Assembly: GCA_003105015.1 (NCBI GenBank)
Contig: PQAF01000005.1
Span: 55,108 to 119,107, forward strand
DNA from: Rhodocyclales bacterium
GTDB taxonomy: Bacteria; Pseudomonadota; Gammaproteobacteria; Burkholderiales; Rhodocyclaceae
Direction: 5' to 3'
Length of the DNA: 64,000 nt
The position numbers and the translations under genes are program-made. The notes beneath the pieces are model-generated. The model was not told the origin of the DNA, did not search any database, and worked only from the letters and a program-made list of their open reading frames with translations. Below, piece after piece: positions 16,476 through 25,535 of this stretch. Position 1 is the stretch's first letter; every line of letters starts with the position of its first letter.

Positions 16476-16499
16476 AAAGTCAGTCTCCGCGGCACGGCA
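16476..16499 (-). repeat. 24-bp dispersed motif, copy 5 (intergenic, after cfa)
   Basis: Minus strand TGCCGT-N8-GACTGACTTT with exact core, 5 bases after the cfa stop. It shares more of the middle eight bases with copy 4 (CCGCG core) than with other copies. Confidence 0.88.
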
Positions 16500-16593
16500 G
16501 CCCGCCGGGGATTGGGGGGTTGCCACTAATCGCGGGCAGGCAATCGGACTATACTTTTCCATCTTTTGAACTGCCCGACCGAAGGATGCCCGC

Positions 16594-17265
16594 ATGAGCG
16601 CCTTGCCCGCCCCACCCCGCTACACCCTGCGCGAGGAGATCGCCAGCAGCGTCATGCATGGGATCGGCGTCGTGCTGGCCATCGCCGGCCTGGCGGTGCT
16701 GGCCGCCTTCGCCGCGCGTTACGGCGATGCCTGGCATGTGGTGAGCAGCAGCATCTTCGGCGCCACGCTGGTCCTTTGCTTCACCGCCTCCACCCTCTAC
16801 CACAGCGTGCAGGCCGAGCGCATCAAGCAGACCCTGCGCGCCCTCGACCACTCCGCCATCTTTCTCCTCATCGCCGGCACCTACACGCCCTTCATGCTGG
16901 TGAACCTGCGCGGGCCGTGGGGCTGGTCGCTGTTCGCCGCGATCTGGTCGCTGGCCATCGCCGGCATTGCCCTGCGCCTGCTGCTGAAGGGACGGCTGCA
17001 CGGACTGGTGGTGGCGCTCTACCTCGCCATGGGCTGGGCGGCGGTGGTGGCGATCCAGCCGATGCTCGAGCGCGTCGGCACCGGCGGCCTGGTCCTGCTT
17101 GCCGCCGGCGGCCTGGCCTACACCGCCGGCGTGATCTTCTACAAGTGGCGGCGCCTGCCCTACAACCATGCCATCTGGCATGGCTTCGTGCTGGCCGGCG
17201 CCGCCCTGCATTTCTTCGCCGTGCTGTTCTACGTGATTCCCTGGCCGCCCGCGGCCGTCGCCTAA
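16594..17265 (+). CDS. trhA: PAQR/hemolysin III family membrane protein TrhA
   Basis: The 223-residue protein has seven predicted membrane helices and the PAQR metal-site motifs: SSVMHGIG, ASTLYHSVQ, LDHSAIFLLIAGTYTPFML and the final IWHGFVLAGAALHFFAVLFYV. YqfA/TrhA members affect membrane energetics and lipid homeostasis; pore-forming activity is only a historical name. It follows cfa, another membrane-lipid gene, by 123 bases. Confidence 0.92.
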   Translation: MSALPAPPRYTLREEIASSVMHGIGVVLAIAGLAVLAAFAARYGDAWHVVSSSIFGATLVLCFTASTLYHSVQAERIKQTLRALDHSAIFLLIAGTYTPFMLVNLRGPWGWSLFAAIWSLAIAGIALRLLLKGRLHGLVVALYLAMGWAAVVAIQPMLERVGTGGLVLLAAGGLAYTAGVIFYKWRRLPYNHAIWHGFVLAGAALHFFAVLFYVIPWPPAAVA

Positions 17266-17481
17266 TTGCATTCCCCGTCGTTTTTTCGCGACACCCCGCA
17301 TCCGCCGCAAAACAACGACATAAAAACCCTGCCGGCGGAAACGTGTCCCCGGAGCCCGACAAAAGCGGCCTGACACGGCAGTACGTCACGTTCCCCACTC
17401 TGATGTTTCAAAACGACTTTCCATGAAATGGCATGGATGCTGCATGCCCTGAGGGTCCATAAACAGCAAACGGAGTGTCCA

Positions 17482-17796
17482 TTGAAATCGATGCAAATGA
17501 TCCGCAGGCAATTCCTCATGGTTTCGTCCGCCATGCTCCTTGGCGCTTGCGCCGGCACGACGACACGCGAGAGCACCGGCGAATACATCGACGACACGGC
17601 CATCACCGGCAAGGTGAAGACGGCGCTGCTGCAGGACAAGCAGGTAAGCGGACTGAACATCAACGTGGAAACCTTCAAGGGCAAGGTGCAGCTCAGCGGC
17701 TTTGCCGGCACCGCGGAAGAAAGGGCGCGCGCCGTCACGATCGCCAGCGGCGTCCCCGGCGTCAAGAGCGTCACCAACGATATCCGTCTCAAGTAG
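17482..17796 (+). CDS. BON-domain lipoprotein
   Basis: A lipoprotein signal ends at the lipobox LLGAC, followed by one BON domain (DDTAITGKVKTALLQDKQVSGLNINVETFKGKVQLSGFA). BON proteins such as OsmY act at the envelope during osmotic stress. The TTG at 17482 is preferred because CGGAG lies 6 bases before it; ATG at 17491 or 17497 would shorten the 104-residue product by three or five residues. The upstream 17266-17481 gap holds nothing I could recognise. Confidence 0.88.
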   Translation: MKSMQMIRRQFLMVSSAMLLGACAGTTTRESTGEYIDDTAITGKVKTALLQDKQVSGLNINVETFKGKVQLSGFAGTAEERARAVTIASGVPGVKSVTNDIRLK

Positions 17797-17808
17797 CACG
17801 ACCCGCAT

Positions 17809-17832
17809 CCTCCCGGCGCCTGCGCCGGGAGG
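17809..17832 (+). terminator. Hairpin after the BON gene, possible terminator
   Basis: CCTCCCGGCG-CCTG-CGCCGGGAGG is a perfect 10-bp stem 12 bases after the stop. It is not followed by a U run, so termination would be weak or Rho-assisted. Confidence 0.5.
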
Positions 17833-17953
17833 CTACCGTTCATTCCCCCATTCGATTTCCGGCCGTGTCGGTGGCAACGGCCTAGGGTCTATGGCACACT
17901 AGCCGGCCCCTTCCGCCACAGAGCGGGAGGGCAACCACCCTGAGGAGAATCGC

Positions 17954-18376
17954 ATGGCAACCCTGCCCCCGTTTCACCTTGCCTTCCCCGTCACCGACCT
18001 TGCCCGCGCGCGCGAGTTCTACGGCAAGTTCCTCGGCTGCCCGGAAGGGCGCAGTTCAGACGAATGGGTGGATTTCAATTTCCGCGGCCACCAGATCGTC
18101 GCCCACCTGGTCAAGCGCATGGCTTCCGACGACCCGACCAACAACGTGGACGGCAAGCAGGTGCCGGTGCGCCATTTCGGCCTGGTGCTGCCGATGGACG
18201 AGTGGCAGCGCCTGGCGGAACGCTTCCGTGCCGCCGGCATGGAATTCGTCATCGAGCCCTACGTGCGCTTCCGGGGCCAGCCGGGCGAACAGGCGACCAT
18301 GTTCCTCATGGATCCCTTCGGCAACGCCCTGGAGTTCAAGGCCTTCAGCGATCCGGCCCGGCTGTTCGCCAAATGA
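17954..18376 (+). CDS. VOC-family (glyoxalase-like) protein
   Basis: The 140-residue protein has the beta-alpha-beta-beta-beta repeat of the vicinal oxygen chelate fold: [23 protein letters not shown] at the start, [13 protein letters not shown] in the middle and [16 protein letters not shown] at the end. Potential metal ligands are His8, His-59-region and the C-terminal Glu in ALEFKAF. Family members include glyoxalases and dioxygenases; no substrate can be assigned. It is preceded by AGGAGAATC. Confidence 0.88.
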   Translation: MATLPPFHLAFPVTDLARAREFYGKFLGCPEGRSSDEWVDFNFRGHQIVAHLVKRMASDDPTNNVDGKQVPVRHFGLVLPMDEWQRLAERFRAAGMEFVIEPYVRFRGQPGEQATMFLMDPFGNALEFKAFSDPARLFAK

Positions 18377-18387
18377 AAGGTTTCGCC

Positions 18388-18675
18388 ATGCACATGCGTT
18401 CGCTGCTGCTGGGCGCTGCCGCCCTCCTCCTCGCCGCCTGCGGCTCGAAGATCTCCGCCGAGAACTTCGAGCGCATCCAGACCGGCATGAGCCAGAAGGA
18501 AGTCGCCGCCATCCTCGGCGAGCCGACTGAGACCAGCGCCGTCAGCGTCGCCGGGCTGTCCGGCGGCATGGCCACCTGGCGCGACGGCAACACCACGATC
18601 TCCATCCAGTTCCTCAACGACAAGGTGCAGGCCAAGCAGCTCAACCGGGAAGCCGGGAAGCCCGAGGTGAAATAG
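18388..18675 (+). CDS. BamE/SmpA-like small lipoprotein
   Basis: The 95-residue protein has a lipoprotein signal ending LLAACGS and one SmpA/OmlA-type domain, with FERIQTGMSQKEVAAILGEPT as the diagnostic helix-turn. The start at 18388 is chosen because AAAGG lies 7 bases before; ATG 18373 overlaps the previous stop (ATGA) but has no ribosome site. It is probably an outer-membrane-associated lipoprotein; whether it works in the Bam complex is not known. Confidence 0.82.
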   Translation: MHMRSLLLGAAALLLAACGSKISAENFERIQTGMSQKEVAAILGEPTETSAVSVAGLSGGMATWRDGNTTISIQFLNDKVQAKQLNREAGKPEVK

Positions 18676-18737
18676 GCGTTACGCCGCCCGCCGGGTTATG
18701 GCATAGTTCGGTTCCATACCGCACACGGGGAGGGCGT

Positions 18738-19487
18738 ATGGGAAATGCAGAAACCGCGGCCGCAATCGACGGCCACCTGATCATCATCCTCGGCATCATG
18801 GTCGCCGCCGGCCTGCTCGGCGGCCTCGCCAACTTCTTCCTCAACGAGCGCGACAGCAATTCCCCCTGGGGCAGCGCCGGCCGCCACATGGTGCTCGGCG
18901 TCGTCGCCGCCCTGACCGTGCCGCTGTTCCTCAACATGATGTCCAGCCACCTGCTGGAAGCGACCCGGCTGAAATCCAGCGAGCTCTTCGTCTTCGCCGG
19001 CTTCTGCCTGCTCTACGTGGTGGTGACGCGGCGCTTCTTCGAGAACATCGCCGCCCGCCTGATCGGCCAGGTCGAGCAGGTGCGGCGCGAAGTGAAGCAC
19101 CTGCAGTATGCGAGCGAACGCGCCCCGCTGCCGGCCGTGGCGGCACCGACATCCCGCGCCGCCGAGCCGGAGGCCGCGCCCGAACCGGCGCCGGCCTCCA
19201 TCGTCGAGCTGCCGCGCAACGCGGTGAGCTTCGGCGACATCGAGCTGATGCGCGCCGTCGCCGAGGGCAACGCCATCTACGGCGCCAACACGGGCCTCGC
19301 CGCCAAAACCACCCTGCCGAAGGACCAGATCGCCGCCCGCCTGGCGGCGCTGAAGGCGATGGGCCTGATCGAATCGAAGATCGACGAGCGCAACGTCGTG
19401 CGCTGGCACCTGACGCCGAAGGGCCGCTCGCTGATCGACGGCATCAGCGCCGCCGCCTCGCTCGAGGAGCGGCGCGACGCGAGCTGA
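18738..19487 (+). CDS. Membrane protein with C-terminal winged helix (YLATT-like)
   Basis: The 249-residue protein has three hydrophobic segments (HLIIILGIMVAAGLLGGLANFF; MVLGVVAALTVPLFLNMM; LFVFAGFCLLYVVVTRRFF), an Ala/Pro-rich linker (about 135-155) and a winged-helix-like C-terminus (LPKDQIAARLAALKAMGLIESK, VRWHLTPKGRSLID). The N-terminal part resembles the three-helix YEATS-associated YLATT domain. This would place a DNA-binding-like or protein-binding domain on the cytoplasmic face of the membrane. The family name is recalled and not searched. Confidence 0.55.
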   Translation: MGNAETAAAIDGHLIIILGIMVAAGLLGGLANFFLNERDSNSPWGSAGRHMVLGVVAALTVPLFLNMMSSHLLEATRLKSSELFVFAGFCLLYVVVTRRFFENIAARLIGQVEQVRREVKHLQYASERAPLPAVAAPTSRAAEPEAAPEPAPASIVELPRNAVSFGDIELMRAVAEGNAIYGANTGLAAKTTLPKDQIAARLAALKAMGLIESKIDERNVVRWHLTPKGRSLIDGISAAASLEERRDAS

Positions 19488-19495
19488 CCGCCCCG

Positions 19496-19550
19496 CAGGT
19501 CGGGCTTCAGCCCGACTTCAGCCGCCGTTGTCGGGCCGAAGCCCGACCTA
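19496..19550. repeat. REP doublet (BIME-like) between convergent genes
   Basis: Two related hairpins lie head to head: AGGTCGGGCTTCAGCCCGAC (19497-19517 region) and, on the other strand, AGGTCGGGCTTCGGCCCGAC (19531-19550 region). Each has a perfect GTCGGGC/GCCCGAC stem. The arrangement fits a bacterial interspersed mosaic element, usually moved by a RAYT transposase and often acting as an mRNA 3' barrier. None of the RAYT genes is in the window. Confidence 0.8.
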
Positions 19551-19564
19551 CCCCGCTCTCCCCT

Positions 19565-22357
19565 TTACACCGGATCGACGTACTGCCCCTCCAGCAGCTT
19601 CGCCTGCGCCGCCGCCAGGCGCGCGATCGGCACGCGCGGGCCCGAGCACGACACGTAGTTCAGCCCGATGTGGTGGCAGAAGCGGATCGAGGCCGGATGG
19701 CCGCCGTGCTCGCCGCAGATGCCGATCTTGAGATCCGGGTTGGTCTTGCGCCCGTTCTCCACGGCGATCTTCATCACCTGCCCCACGCCCTTGACGTCGA
19801 GCACCTCGAACGGGTTGTCCTGCAGGATGCCCGACTCGTTGTAGGCCGGCAGGAACTTGTTCTCGGCGTCCTCGCGCGAGAAGGAGAAGGTGGCCTGGGT
19901 CAGGTCGTTGGTGCCGAAGGAGAAGAACTCCGCCATCTCGGCCATGCGCCCGGCCCGCATGCAGGCGCGCACGACTTCCAGCATCGAGCCGAACTTCAGG
20001 CGCACGTTGATGCCGTGCGTCAGCTCCACCACCTTGTGCAGGCGCTGCACGTGGGCATGGATGCGGCGCAGCTCCTCGACGGTGGCCACCTGCGGCACCA
20101 TGATCTCCGGATACACCTCGACGCCCTCCTTGGCGCACAGCGCCGCCGCCTCGAGGATGGCCTGGATCTGCATGCCGTAGATCTCCGGGTAGGTGACGCC
20201 GAGGCGCACCCCGCGGTGGCCGAGCATCGGGTTCACCTCCGAGAGCGCGCGCACCTTCTTCAGGATCTTCTCCTTCTTGGCGATGATGTCCTCCTCGAGG
20301 TGGGACTCCTTGAAGGTGTGCAGGCCGTCCATCAGCTTGACGAGGCCGTCGGCGTACTGCTGGTAGAGCCGCGGGTTGAGCAGCTTGAGCGTCTCCGGCA
20401 GTTCCTCGAGGCCCTTGATGGTGTCGCGCAGGTGGTGCAGGTGGGCGATCTCCAGCTCGAGCTGGGCCGCCGTCGGCAGGAACTCGTGCATCGGCGGATC
20501 GAGCAGGCGCACCGTCACCGGCAGGCCCTTCATGGCCTTGAAGATGCCCTTGAAGTCGGCGCGCTGGATCGGCAGCAGGCGGTCGAGCGCGGCCTGCCGC
20601 TCCTCCAGGGACTCGGCGAGGATCATCTCCTGCACGATGGGCAGGCGGTCGGTCGAATTGAACATGCGCTCGGTGCGGCACAGGCCGATGCCCATGGCGC
20701 CGAAGGCGCGGGCGCGGGCGGCGTCCTCCGGCGTATCGGCGTTGGCCATCACCTGCAGGCGCGCCATCTCGTCGGCCCACTCGAGCAATTCCGACATCTC
20801 CTCCGACACCTCCGCCTCGACGGTCGGCACCTCGCCGGCATACACATGGCCGGAGCCGCCGTCGATGGTGATGACGTCGCCCTCGTGCAGCGTCGCCGAA
20901 CCGATCACCGCGCGGCGCGCGACGACGTCGATGACGATGGCCTCGCAGCCGGAGACGCAGGGCTTGCCCATGCCGCGCGCAACGACCGCCGCGTGCGAGG
21001 TCTTGCCGCCGCGGCTGGTCAGTATCCCCTGCGCCTGGAAGAAGCCGTGGATGTCCTCGGGCTTGGTCTCCTCGCGCACGAGGATGATGCGCTCGCCGGC
21101 CTTGCCGCGCGCCTCCGCCGTGTCGGCGTCGAAGACGATCTTGCCGGAGGCGGCGCCGGGCGAGGCCGGCAGGCCCTGCGCCAGCGACTTGCCGCGGAAG
21201 GTCGGCGAGAGCTGCGGCACCAGCAACTGCTCGAGCATGGCCGGGTCGACGCGCGTAATGGCGCGCTCCTTCGTGATGAGGCCTTCGCGGAACATCTCCA
21301 CCGAAGTGCGCACCATGGCACGGGCGTTCATCTTGCCGTTGCGCGTCTGCAGGCAGTAGAGCCGCCCCTTCTCGATGGTGAACTCGAAGTCCTGCACCTC
21401 CTTGTAATGCGACTCCAGCCGGTTGTGCAGCTCCATCAGCTGGCGGTAGATCTCCGGCATCTCCTTTTCCATCTCGGCGATCGGCTTCGGCGTGCGGATG
21501 CCGGCCACCACGTCCTCGCCCTGGGCGTTGACCAGGTACTCGCCGTAGATCAGGTTCTCGCCGGTGCCCGGGTTGCGCGTGAAGCCGACGCCGGTGCCGG
21601 AGTCGTTGCCCATGTTGCCGAACACCATGGTGCACACGTTCACCGCCGTACCGTTGGCCATGTCCTTCGTGATCCTGAACTGCTTGCGGTAATCCACGGC
21701 GCGCTTGCCCATCCAGGAGCGGAACACCGCGCCGACGGCGATCTCCAGCTGCTCGTAGGGATCGGCCGGGAAGGGCTTGCCGGTGTGGCGCTGGATGATC
21801 GCCAGGAACTCGCCGGCCAGCTCCTTGAGGTGGTCGGCGGAGAGGTCGACGTCCTGCAGGGCGCCGTACTTCTTCTTGACGGCGTGCATCTTCTCGTCGA
21901 AGGCCTCGTCGCCGATGCCCAGCGCGATCTTGCCGAAGAGCTGGACGAAGCGCCGGTAGGCGTCCCAGGCGAAGCGCGGGTTGGCGGTCTGCTTGATCAG
22001 GCCCTGCAGGGAAGTCTCGTTCAAGCCGAGGTTGAGGATGGTGTCCATCATGCCCGGCATCGACATCGCCGAGCCGGAACGCACCGACACCAGCAGCGGA
22101 TTCTCCGCGCTGCCGAAGCCCTTGCCGGTCTTCTTCTCCAGCGCCTTCATGTGCGCCTTGATGTCGTCCATGAGGCCATCGGGGAGCTGGTTCCGCTCCA
22201 GGTAGGCGAGGCAGGCCTCGGTGGTGACGGTGAAGCCGGGCGGCACGTTGAGGCCGATCTGCGTCATCTCGCACAGGTTGGCGCCCTTGCCGCCGAGCAG
22301 CATCTTGTCCTTGCCGTCGCCTTCCTCGAATTCGTAAATGAACTTGCGGGCTTTCAT
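19565..22357 (-). CDS. ppdK: Pyruvate, phosphate dikinase
   Basis: The 930-residue enzyme interconverts pyruvate, ATP and phosphate with phosphoenolpyruvate, AMP and pyrophosphate. Visible features: N-terminal ATP-grasp domain (LLGGKGANLCEMTQIGLNVPPGFT), the phospho-histidine loop RGGKTSHAAVVARGMGKPCVSG and the C-terminal PEP barrel with FSFGTNDLTQATF, ICGEHGG and the catalytic cysteine in YVSCSGPRVPIARLAAAQ. The start at 22357 (MKARKFIYEFEEG) is the family start; 23 in-frame codons upstream are not. Likely serves gluconeogenesis together with fbp further along. Confidence 0.96.
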   Translation of the reverse strand: MKARKFIYEFEEGDGKDKMLLGGKGANLCEMTQIGLNVPPGFTVTTEACLAYLERNQLPDGLMDDIKAHMKALEKKTGKGFGSAENPLLVSVRSGSAMSMPGMMDTILNLGLNETSLQGLIKQTANPRFAWDAYRRFVQLFGKIALGIGDEAFDEKMHAVKKKYGALQDVDLSADHLKELAGEFLAIIQRHTGKPFPADPYEQLEIAVGAVFRSWMGKRAVDYRKQFRITKDMANGTAVNVCTMVFGNMGNDSGTGVGFTRNPGTGENLIYGEYLVNAQGEDVVAGIRTPKPIAEMEKEMPEIYRQLMELHNRLESHYKEVQDFEFTIEKGRLYCLQTRNGKMNARAMVRTSVEMFREGLITKERAITRVDPAMLEQLLVPQLSPTFRGKSLAQGLPASPGAASGKIVFDADTAEARGKAGERIILVREETKPEDIHGFFQAQGILTSRGGKTSHAAVVARGMGKPCVSGCEAIVIDVVARRAVIGSATLHEGDVITIDGGSGHVYAGEVPTVEAEVSEEMSELLEWADEMARLQVMANADTPEDAARARAFGAMGIGLCRTERMFNSTDRLPIVQEMILAESLEERQAALDRLLPIQRADFKGIFKAMKGLPVTVRLLDPPMHEFLPTAAQLELEIAHLHHLRDTIKGLEELPETLKLLNPRLYQQYADGLVKLMDGLHTFKESHLEEDIIAKKEKILKKVRALSEVNPMLGHRGVRLGVTYPEIYGMQIQAILEAAALCAKEGVEVYPEIMVPQVATVEELRRIHAHVQRLHKVVELTHGINVRLKFGSMLEVVRACMRAGRMAEMAEFFSFGTNDLTQATFSFSREDAENKFLPAYNESGILQDNPFEVLDVKGVGQVMKIAVENGRKTNPDLKIGICGEHGGHPASIRFCHHIGLNYVSCSGPRVPIARLAAAQAKLLEGQYVDPV

Positions 22358-22532
22358 GATGGCCGGGTCTCGGTTGAAAATGAGCCGTTGAGTGTGCCAC
22401 GCGCGACTGCGGAAAACCATGCGCAAGACAGGGCTGTTGCATTAAAAGCCGAGCAATTTTTTTCAGGCAACCATAAGCTAAACTTCTCGTACCTATAAAC
22501 CCGATTCCGTTCGCATCCCAGGAGAAACCGAC

Positions 22533-23144
22533 ATGAAGCTGTACTACAGCCCCGGCGCCTGCTCCCTTTCCCCTCACATCGCATTGCGCGAGGCCGGCCT
22601 GTCCTTCGACCTCATTAAAAAGGACCTCCATTCCCAGAAGCTGGAGGACGGCAGCGACTTCCGCGACATCAATCCCAAGGGCTACGTGCCGGCGCTGGTC
22701 CTCGACGACGGCCAGATCCTGACCGAGGGCCCGGCCATCGTGCAGTACATCGCCGACCGGGTGCCGGAGAAGCAGCTGGCGCCGCCGGCCGGCACGATGG
22801 AGCGCGTGCGGCTGCAGGAGTGGCTCAACTACATCACTTCCGAACTGCACAAGACCTTCGGCGCACTCTTCAACAAGCAGGCTTCGGACGACTGGAAGGC
22901 GGCGGCGCGCGCGCTGCTCGACCGCCGCATCGGCTACGTGGCGAAGGCCCTCGAAGGCCGCGACTACCTGATGGGCGACGCCTTCAGCGTGGCCGACTGC
23001 TATCTGTTCACCGTGCTCAACTGGACGCACTGGGTGAAGATCGACCTGTCGCGCTGGCCCTCCATCGCCGAATACCTCAAGCGCGTCTCGGCGCGGCCGG
23101 CCGTGCAGGAAGCGCTGAAGGCGGAGGGCCTGCTCCGGGCATGA
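22533..23144 (+). CDS. Glutathione S-transferase, beta class
   Basis: The 203-residue protein begins MKLYYSPGACSLSPHIALREAG, where the Cys10 of PGACSLSPH is the hallmark of bacterial beta-class GSTs. The glutathione-binding NPKGYVPALVLDDG and LTEGPAIVQYIADR segments follow, with an all-helical C-terminal domain (GDAFSVADCYLFTVLNW). It is divergent from ppdK with a 175-base gap and has a good AGGAG ribosome site. Confidence 0.93.
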   Translation: MKLYYSPGACSLSPHIALREAGLSFDLIKKDLHSQKLEDGSDFRDINPKGYVPALVLDDGQILTEGPAIVQYIADRVPEKQLAPPAGTMERVRLQEWLNYITSELHKTFGALFNKQASDDWKAAARALLDRRIGYVAKALEGRDYLMGDAFSVADCYLFTVLNWTHWVKIDLSRWPSIAEYLKRVSARPAVQEALKAEGLLRA

Positions 23145-23208
23145 CGGCCGTCCGGCCCGGAGGGGCGACTAGCCGGCGCAGTCCGATTCCGCCTATCATG
23201 ACGTCGCT

Positions 23209-24456
23209 ATGAAAATCCAGAAAACCGTTCTCTTTTCCTGCCTGGTCCTGTCGCCCCTGGCGACGCTGGCGCAAACGCAGGCCCCGGCCGAAGACAAGCC
23301 GGGGCGCGTCGTGCTCGTGCCGATGTCGGTCGAGCGCCCTGCCGGCGCAGGCTGGGCGCTGGTCAGGCGCACCGACACCGAGCTGGTCTTCGTGCGTCCC
23401 GCCGACAAGAACCGCAACAGCCGGGTGGCGATCTCGAGCAGCAAGGTCCCCGAAAAGCGTGCCCGGTCGGCGGAGGAGCTGACCGCCTATGTGCGCGAAG
23501 ACCTGAAAAAGAACGCCGGCGACAAGCGCTTCGAGGTGCTGTCGGAGGACGTCAAGCCCGACGCGGCCGCCGACCGCAAGTGCGTGCGCTATCACCAGCG
23601 CGCCCGCGACCTCGGCGCCAGGAGCCCGGACGGCAAGGCGCAGGTCATCGACCTTCACGGCCTCGCCTGCCTGCACCCGGCGGACGAGGGCATCGTCATG
23701 GCGACGACCTTGTCCGAGCGGGGATCGGCCGTGGGCGACGCCGCAGCCATGGCGGACGAAGCCGCGCGCTTTTTCGCCGGCGTCAGGCCGCACGCGCCCC
23801 TCAGGGGGGATGACTGGCAGCCGCTCGCCGAGAAGGGCGACGCCAACGCCCAGGTCTGGCTCGCGCGCAAGCTGTTGCAAGGCAGCAAGCCTGAGGACGC
23901 CATCGCCTGGCTGGTCCGCGCGGCGGACCAGGGACACCCCGATGCCCAGACCCTGCTCGGCCTGGCCTACCTCACCGGCCGCGCCGCGAAGCGCAATCCG
24001 CAGGAAGCCGTCAAGCTGCTGCGCATTGCGGCAGAAAAGCACTACCCGAAGGCCGAGGGGCTGCTGGCCCTGGCCCAGATCAGCGCACCGGAGGTTCGCA
24101 ACGAGGAGGACGGCCGACGCTGGGCCGCCAAGGCGGCGGCCGACGGCGATCCGCTCGGCCAGGCGCTGCTCGGCGAGCTCCTGGTATTCGGCCGGGCCGG
24201 CATGGAAAAGAACGCGGCCGAGGGCGCCGCCTGGGTCCGCAAGGCGGCAGAGCAGGCCGATGCCCGGGCGCAATACCTGCTCGCCGGCCTGCTGTCCAAC
24301 GGCGTCGGCGTGGAAAAGGATCCGGCCCAGGCCCGCTTCTGGCTGGAACTCGCCGCTGCGCAGGGACATGCCGAGGCGCGGAAAATCCTTGAGCAGGCAA
24401 AGCGTCCGGCGGGCCCGGCAGCGGCACCGGCTCCGGCGCCGACGGAGAGCAAGTGA
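23209..24456 (+). CDS. Secreted Sel1-repeat protein
   Basis: The 415-residue protein has a signal peptide (about 1-21, TLAQTQA), an N-terminal domain of about 180 residues of no recognised family, then Sel1-like repeats from about 200: GDANAQVWLARKLLQG, GHPDAQTLLGLAYLTGR, YPKAEGLLALAQ, ADGDPLGQALLGELLV, ADARAQYLLAGLLSNGVGVEKD and GHAEARKILEQA. It ends in an Ala/Pro-rich tail. Sel1 solenoids mediate protein contacts; the partner is unknown. Confidence 0.88.
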   Translation: MKIQKTVLFSCLVLSPLATLAQTQAPAEDKPGRVVLVPMSVERPAGAGWALVRRTDTELVFVRPADKNRNSRVAISSSKVPEKRARSAEELTAYVREDLKKNAGDKRFEVLSEDVKPDAAADRKCVRYHQRARDLGARSPDGKAQVIDLHGLACLHPADEGIVMATTLSERGSAVGDAAAMADEAARFFAGVRPHAPLRGDDWQPLAEKGDANAQVWLARKLLQGSKPEDAIAWLVRAADQGHPDAQTLLGLAYLTGRAAKRNPQEAVKLLRIAAEKHYPKAEGLLALAQISAPEVRNEEDGRRWAAKAAADGDPLGQALLGELLVFGRAGMEKNAAEGAAWVRKAAEQADARAQYLLAGLLSNGVGVEKDPAQARFWLELAAAQGHAEARKILEQAKRPAGPAAAPAPAPTESK

Positions 24457-24544
24457 CCGCTCCGGCGGGACATGGTGCACCGCGTCTTTATTCCGCAATA
24501 AAGCCGGCGTAGGCTGGTCTTCCAAAAGCCTTCAGGAGACTGCC

Positions 24545-25060
24545 ATGGCCAGCGCCGCACCGATCGGCAACCTCGCCGAATGTTATGCCAACGCCCTCGC
24601 CATCGAGCGCGAAGCGGCGGGGCGCAGCGCGCAGTTCGCGGAATACCTGGAGGACCACGGCGAGCTGGCGACCGCAGAACTGTTCCGCCGACTGGCGCGC
24701 TTCGAGCGACAGCACGTCGACGAACTCGAGCGCCGTACTGCCGGCATGCCGCTGCCCGCCCTGCGGCCCTGGGAATTCAGCTGGCTCGACAACGCGCCCG
24801 CCGAACAGGTGGACCATCACTTCGTCTTCCACCTCATGACGCCGCACGATGCACTGAAAATCGCCCTGGGCGCCGAGAAGCGCGCCCAGATGCTCTATGA
24901 GCAGGTCATCGCGACGAGCGAGGATCCGGAAGTGCAGCGGCTGGCACGGGAACTGGCCGGCGAAGAGCTGGAGCACATCGCCTGGCTGGAGGACGGCCTG
25001 AAGCAGGTGCCGCGCCCGCTCGTCACGGAAGAGGACTTCGAGCCGCTGTTCAACCACTAG
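24545..25060 (+). CDS. Ferritin-like (rubrerythrin-type) protein
   Basis: The 171-residue product is largely helical with a di-iron pattern: ALAIEREAAGRSAQFAEYLED, LFRRLARFERQHVDELERR, ALGAEKRAQMLYEQVI and ELAGEELEHIAWLEDGL, providing two E-x2-H type pairs. This fits a rubrerythrin-like di-iron four-helix bundle without the rubredoxin domain. Start at 24545 follows CAGGAG. It overlaps the convergent Mut7-C gene by 11 bases. Likely role is peroxide or iron handling. Confidence 0.8.
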   Translation: MASAAPIGNLAECYANALAIEREAAGRSAQFAEYLEDHGELATAELFRRLARFERQHVDELERRTAGMPLPALRPWEFSWLDNAPAEQVDHHFVFHLMTPHDALKIALGAEKRAQMLYEQVIATSEDPEVQRLARELAGEELEHIAWLEDGLKQVPRPLVTEEDFEPLFNH

Positions 25061-25508
25061 GTCCTGCCCACCTCAGCAGCCGCGCGCGCATGCGGCGGTG
25101 GTGCGAGCCGGCCCAGTACACCCGGCCGCATTGCGGACAATGCAGGGCCTGCCGCAGGGGCACGTTTCCCGGCAGTCTTTCTGCGTGTTCCCCGCCTGCG
25201 GCGGCCAGCACGGCGTTATCCACCAGGCAGCGCGTAAACGGACGGTGCAGCCAGTCGACGCCGGCACGCTCGCGCAGCGCTTTCGCCAGGATGTCGAGGT
25301 CGCCCGCGGGCAGCAGCAGCGCCACGCCCTGCGCCGCCTTGTGCTCGAAGACGAGCCGGTCGCACGTCAGGAAGCGCCGCCCCTCGTCATGGGCGCGGCG
25401 CAGGAGGGCCGCATCCGTCTCGCCGTTCTCCGCCAGCGCCGTGTCGTAGCCGGCCGCGCGCAGGTAGCGCGCCAGCCGGCCGAGCATTTCGTCGCAGAGG
25501 AATTTCAT
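25050..25508 (-). CDS. Mut7-C RNase domain (PIN-like) protein with zinc ribbon
   Basis: The 152-residue protein starts MKFLCDEMLGRLARYLRAAGYDT; the D6-E7 of CDEM and the FLTCDRLV motif are catalytic-type acidic residues of the Mut7-C fold. The C-terminus has a CPQC pair and GRVYWAGSHHRRM, typical of its zinc ribbon. Named for homology to the exonuclease Mut7; activity in bacteria is inferred. Confidence 0.88.
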   Translation of the reverse strand: MKFLCDEMLGRLARYLRAAGYDTALAENGETDAALLRRAHDEGRRFLTCDRLVFEHKAAQGVALLLPAGDLDILAKALRERAGVDWLHRPFTRCLVDNAVLAAAGGEHAERLPGNVPLRQALHCPQCGRVYWAGSHHRRMRARLLRWAGPSG

Positions 25509-25535
25509 GGCGCGGAGGATAAGCCCGCGCGGGAA

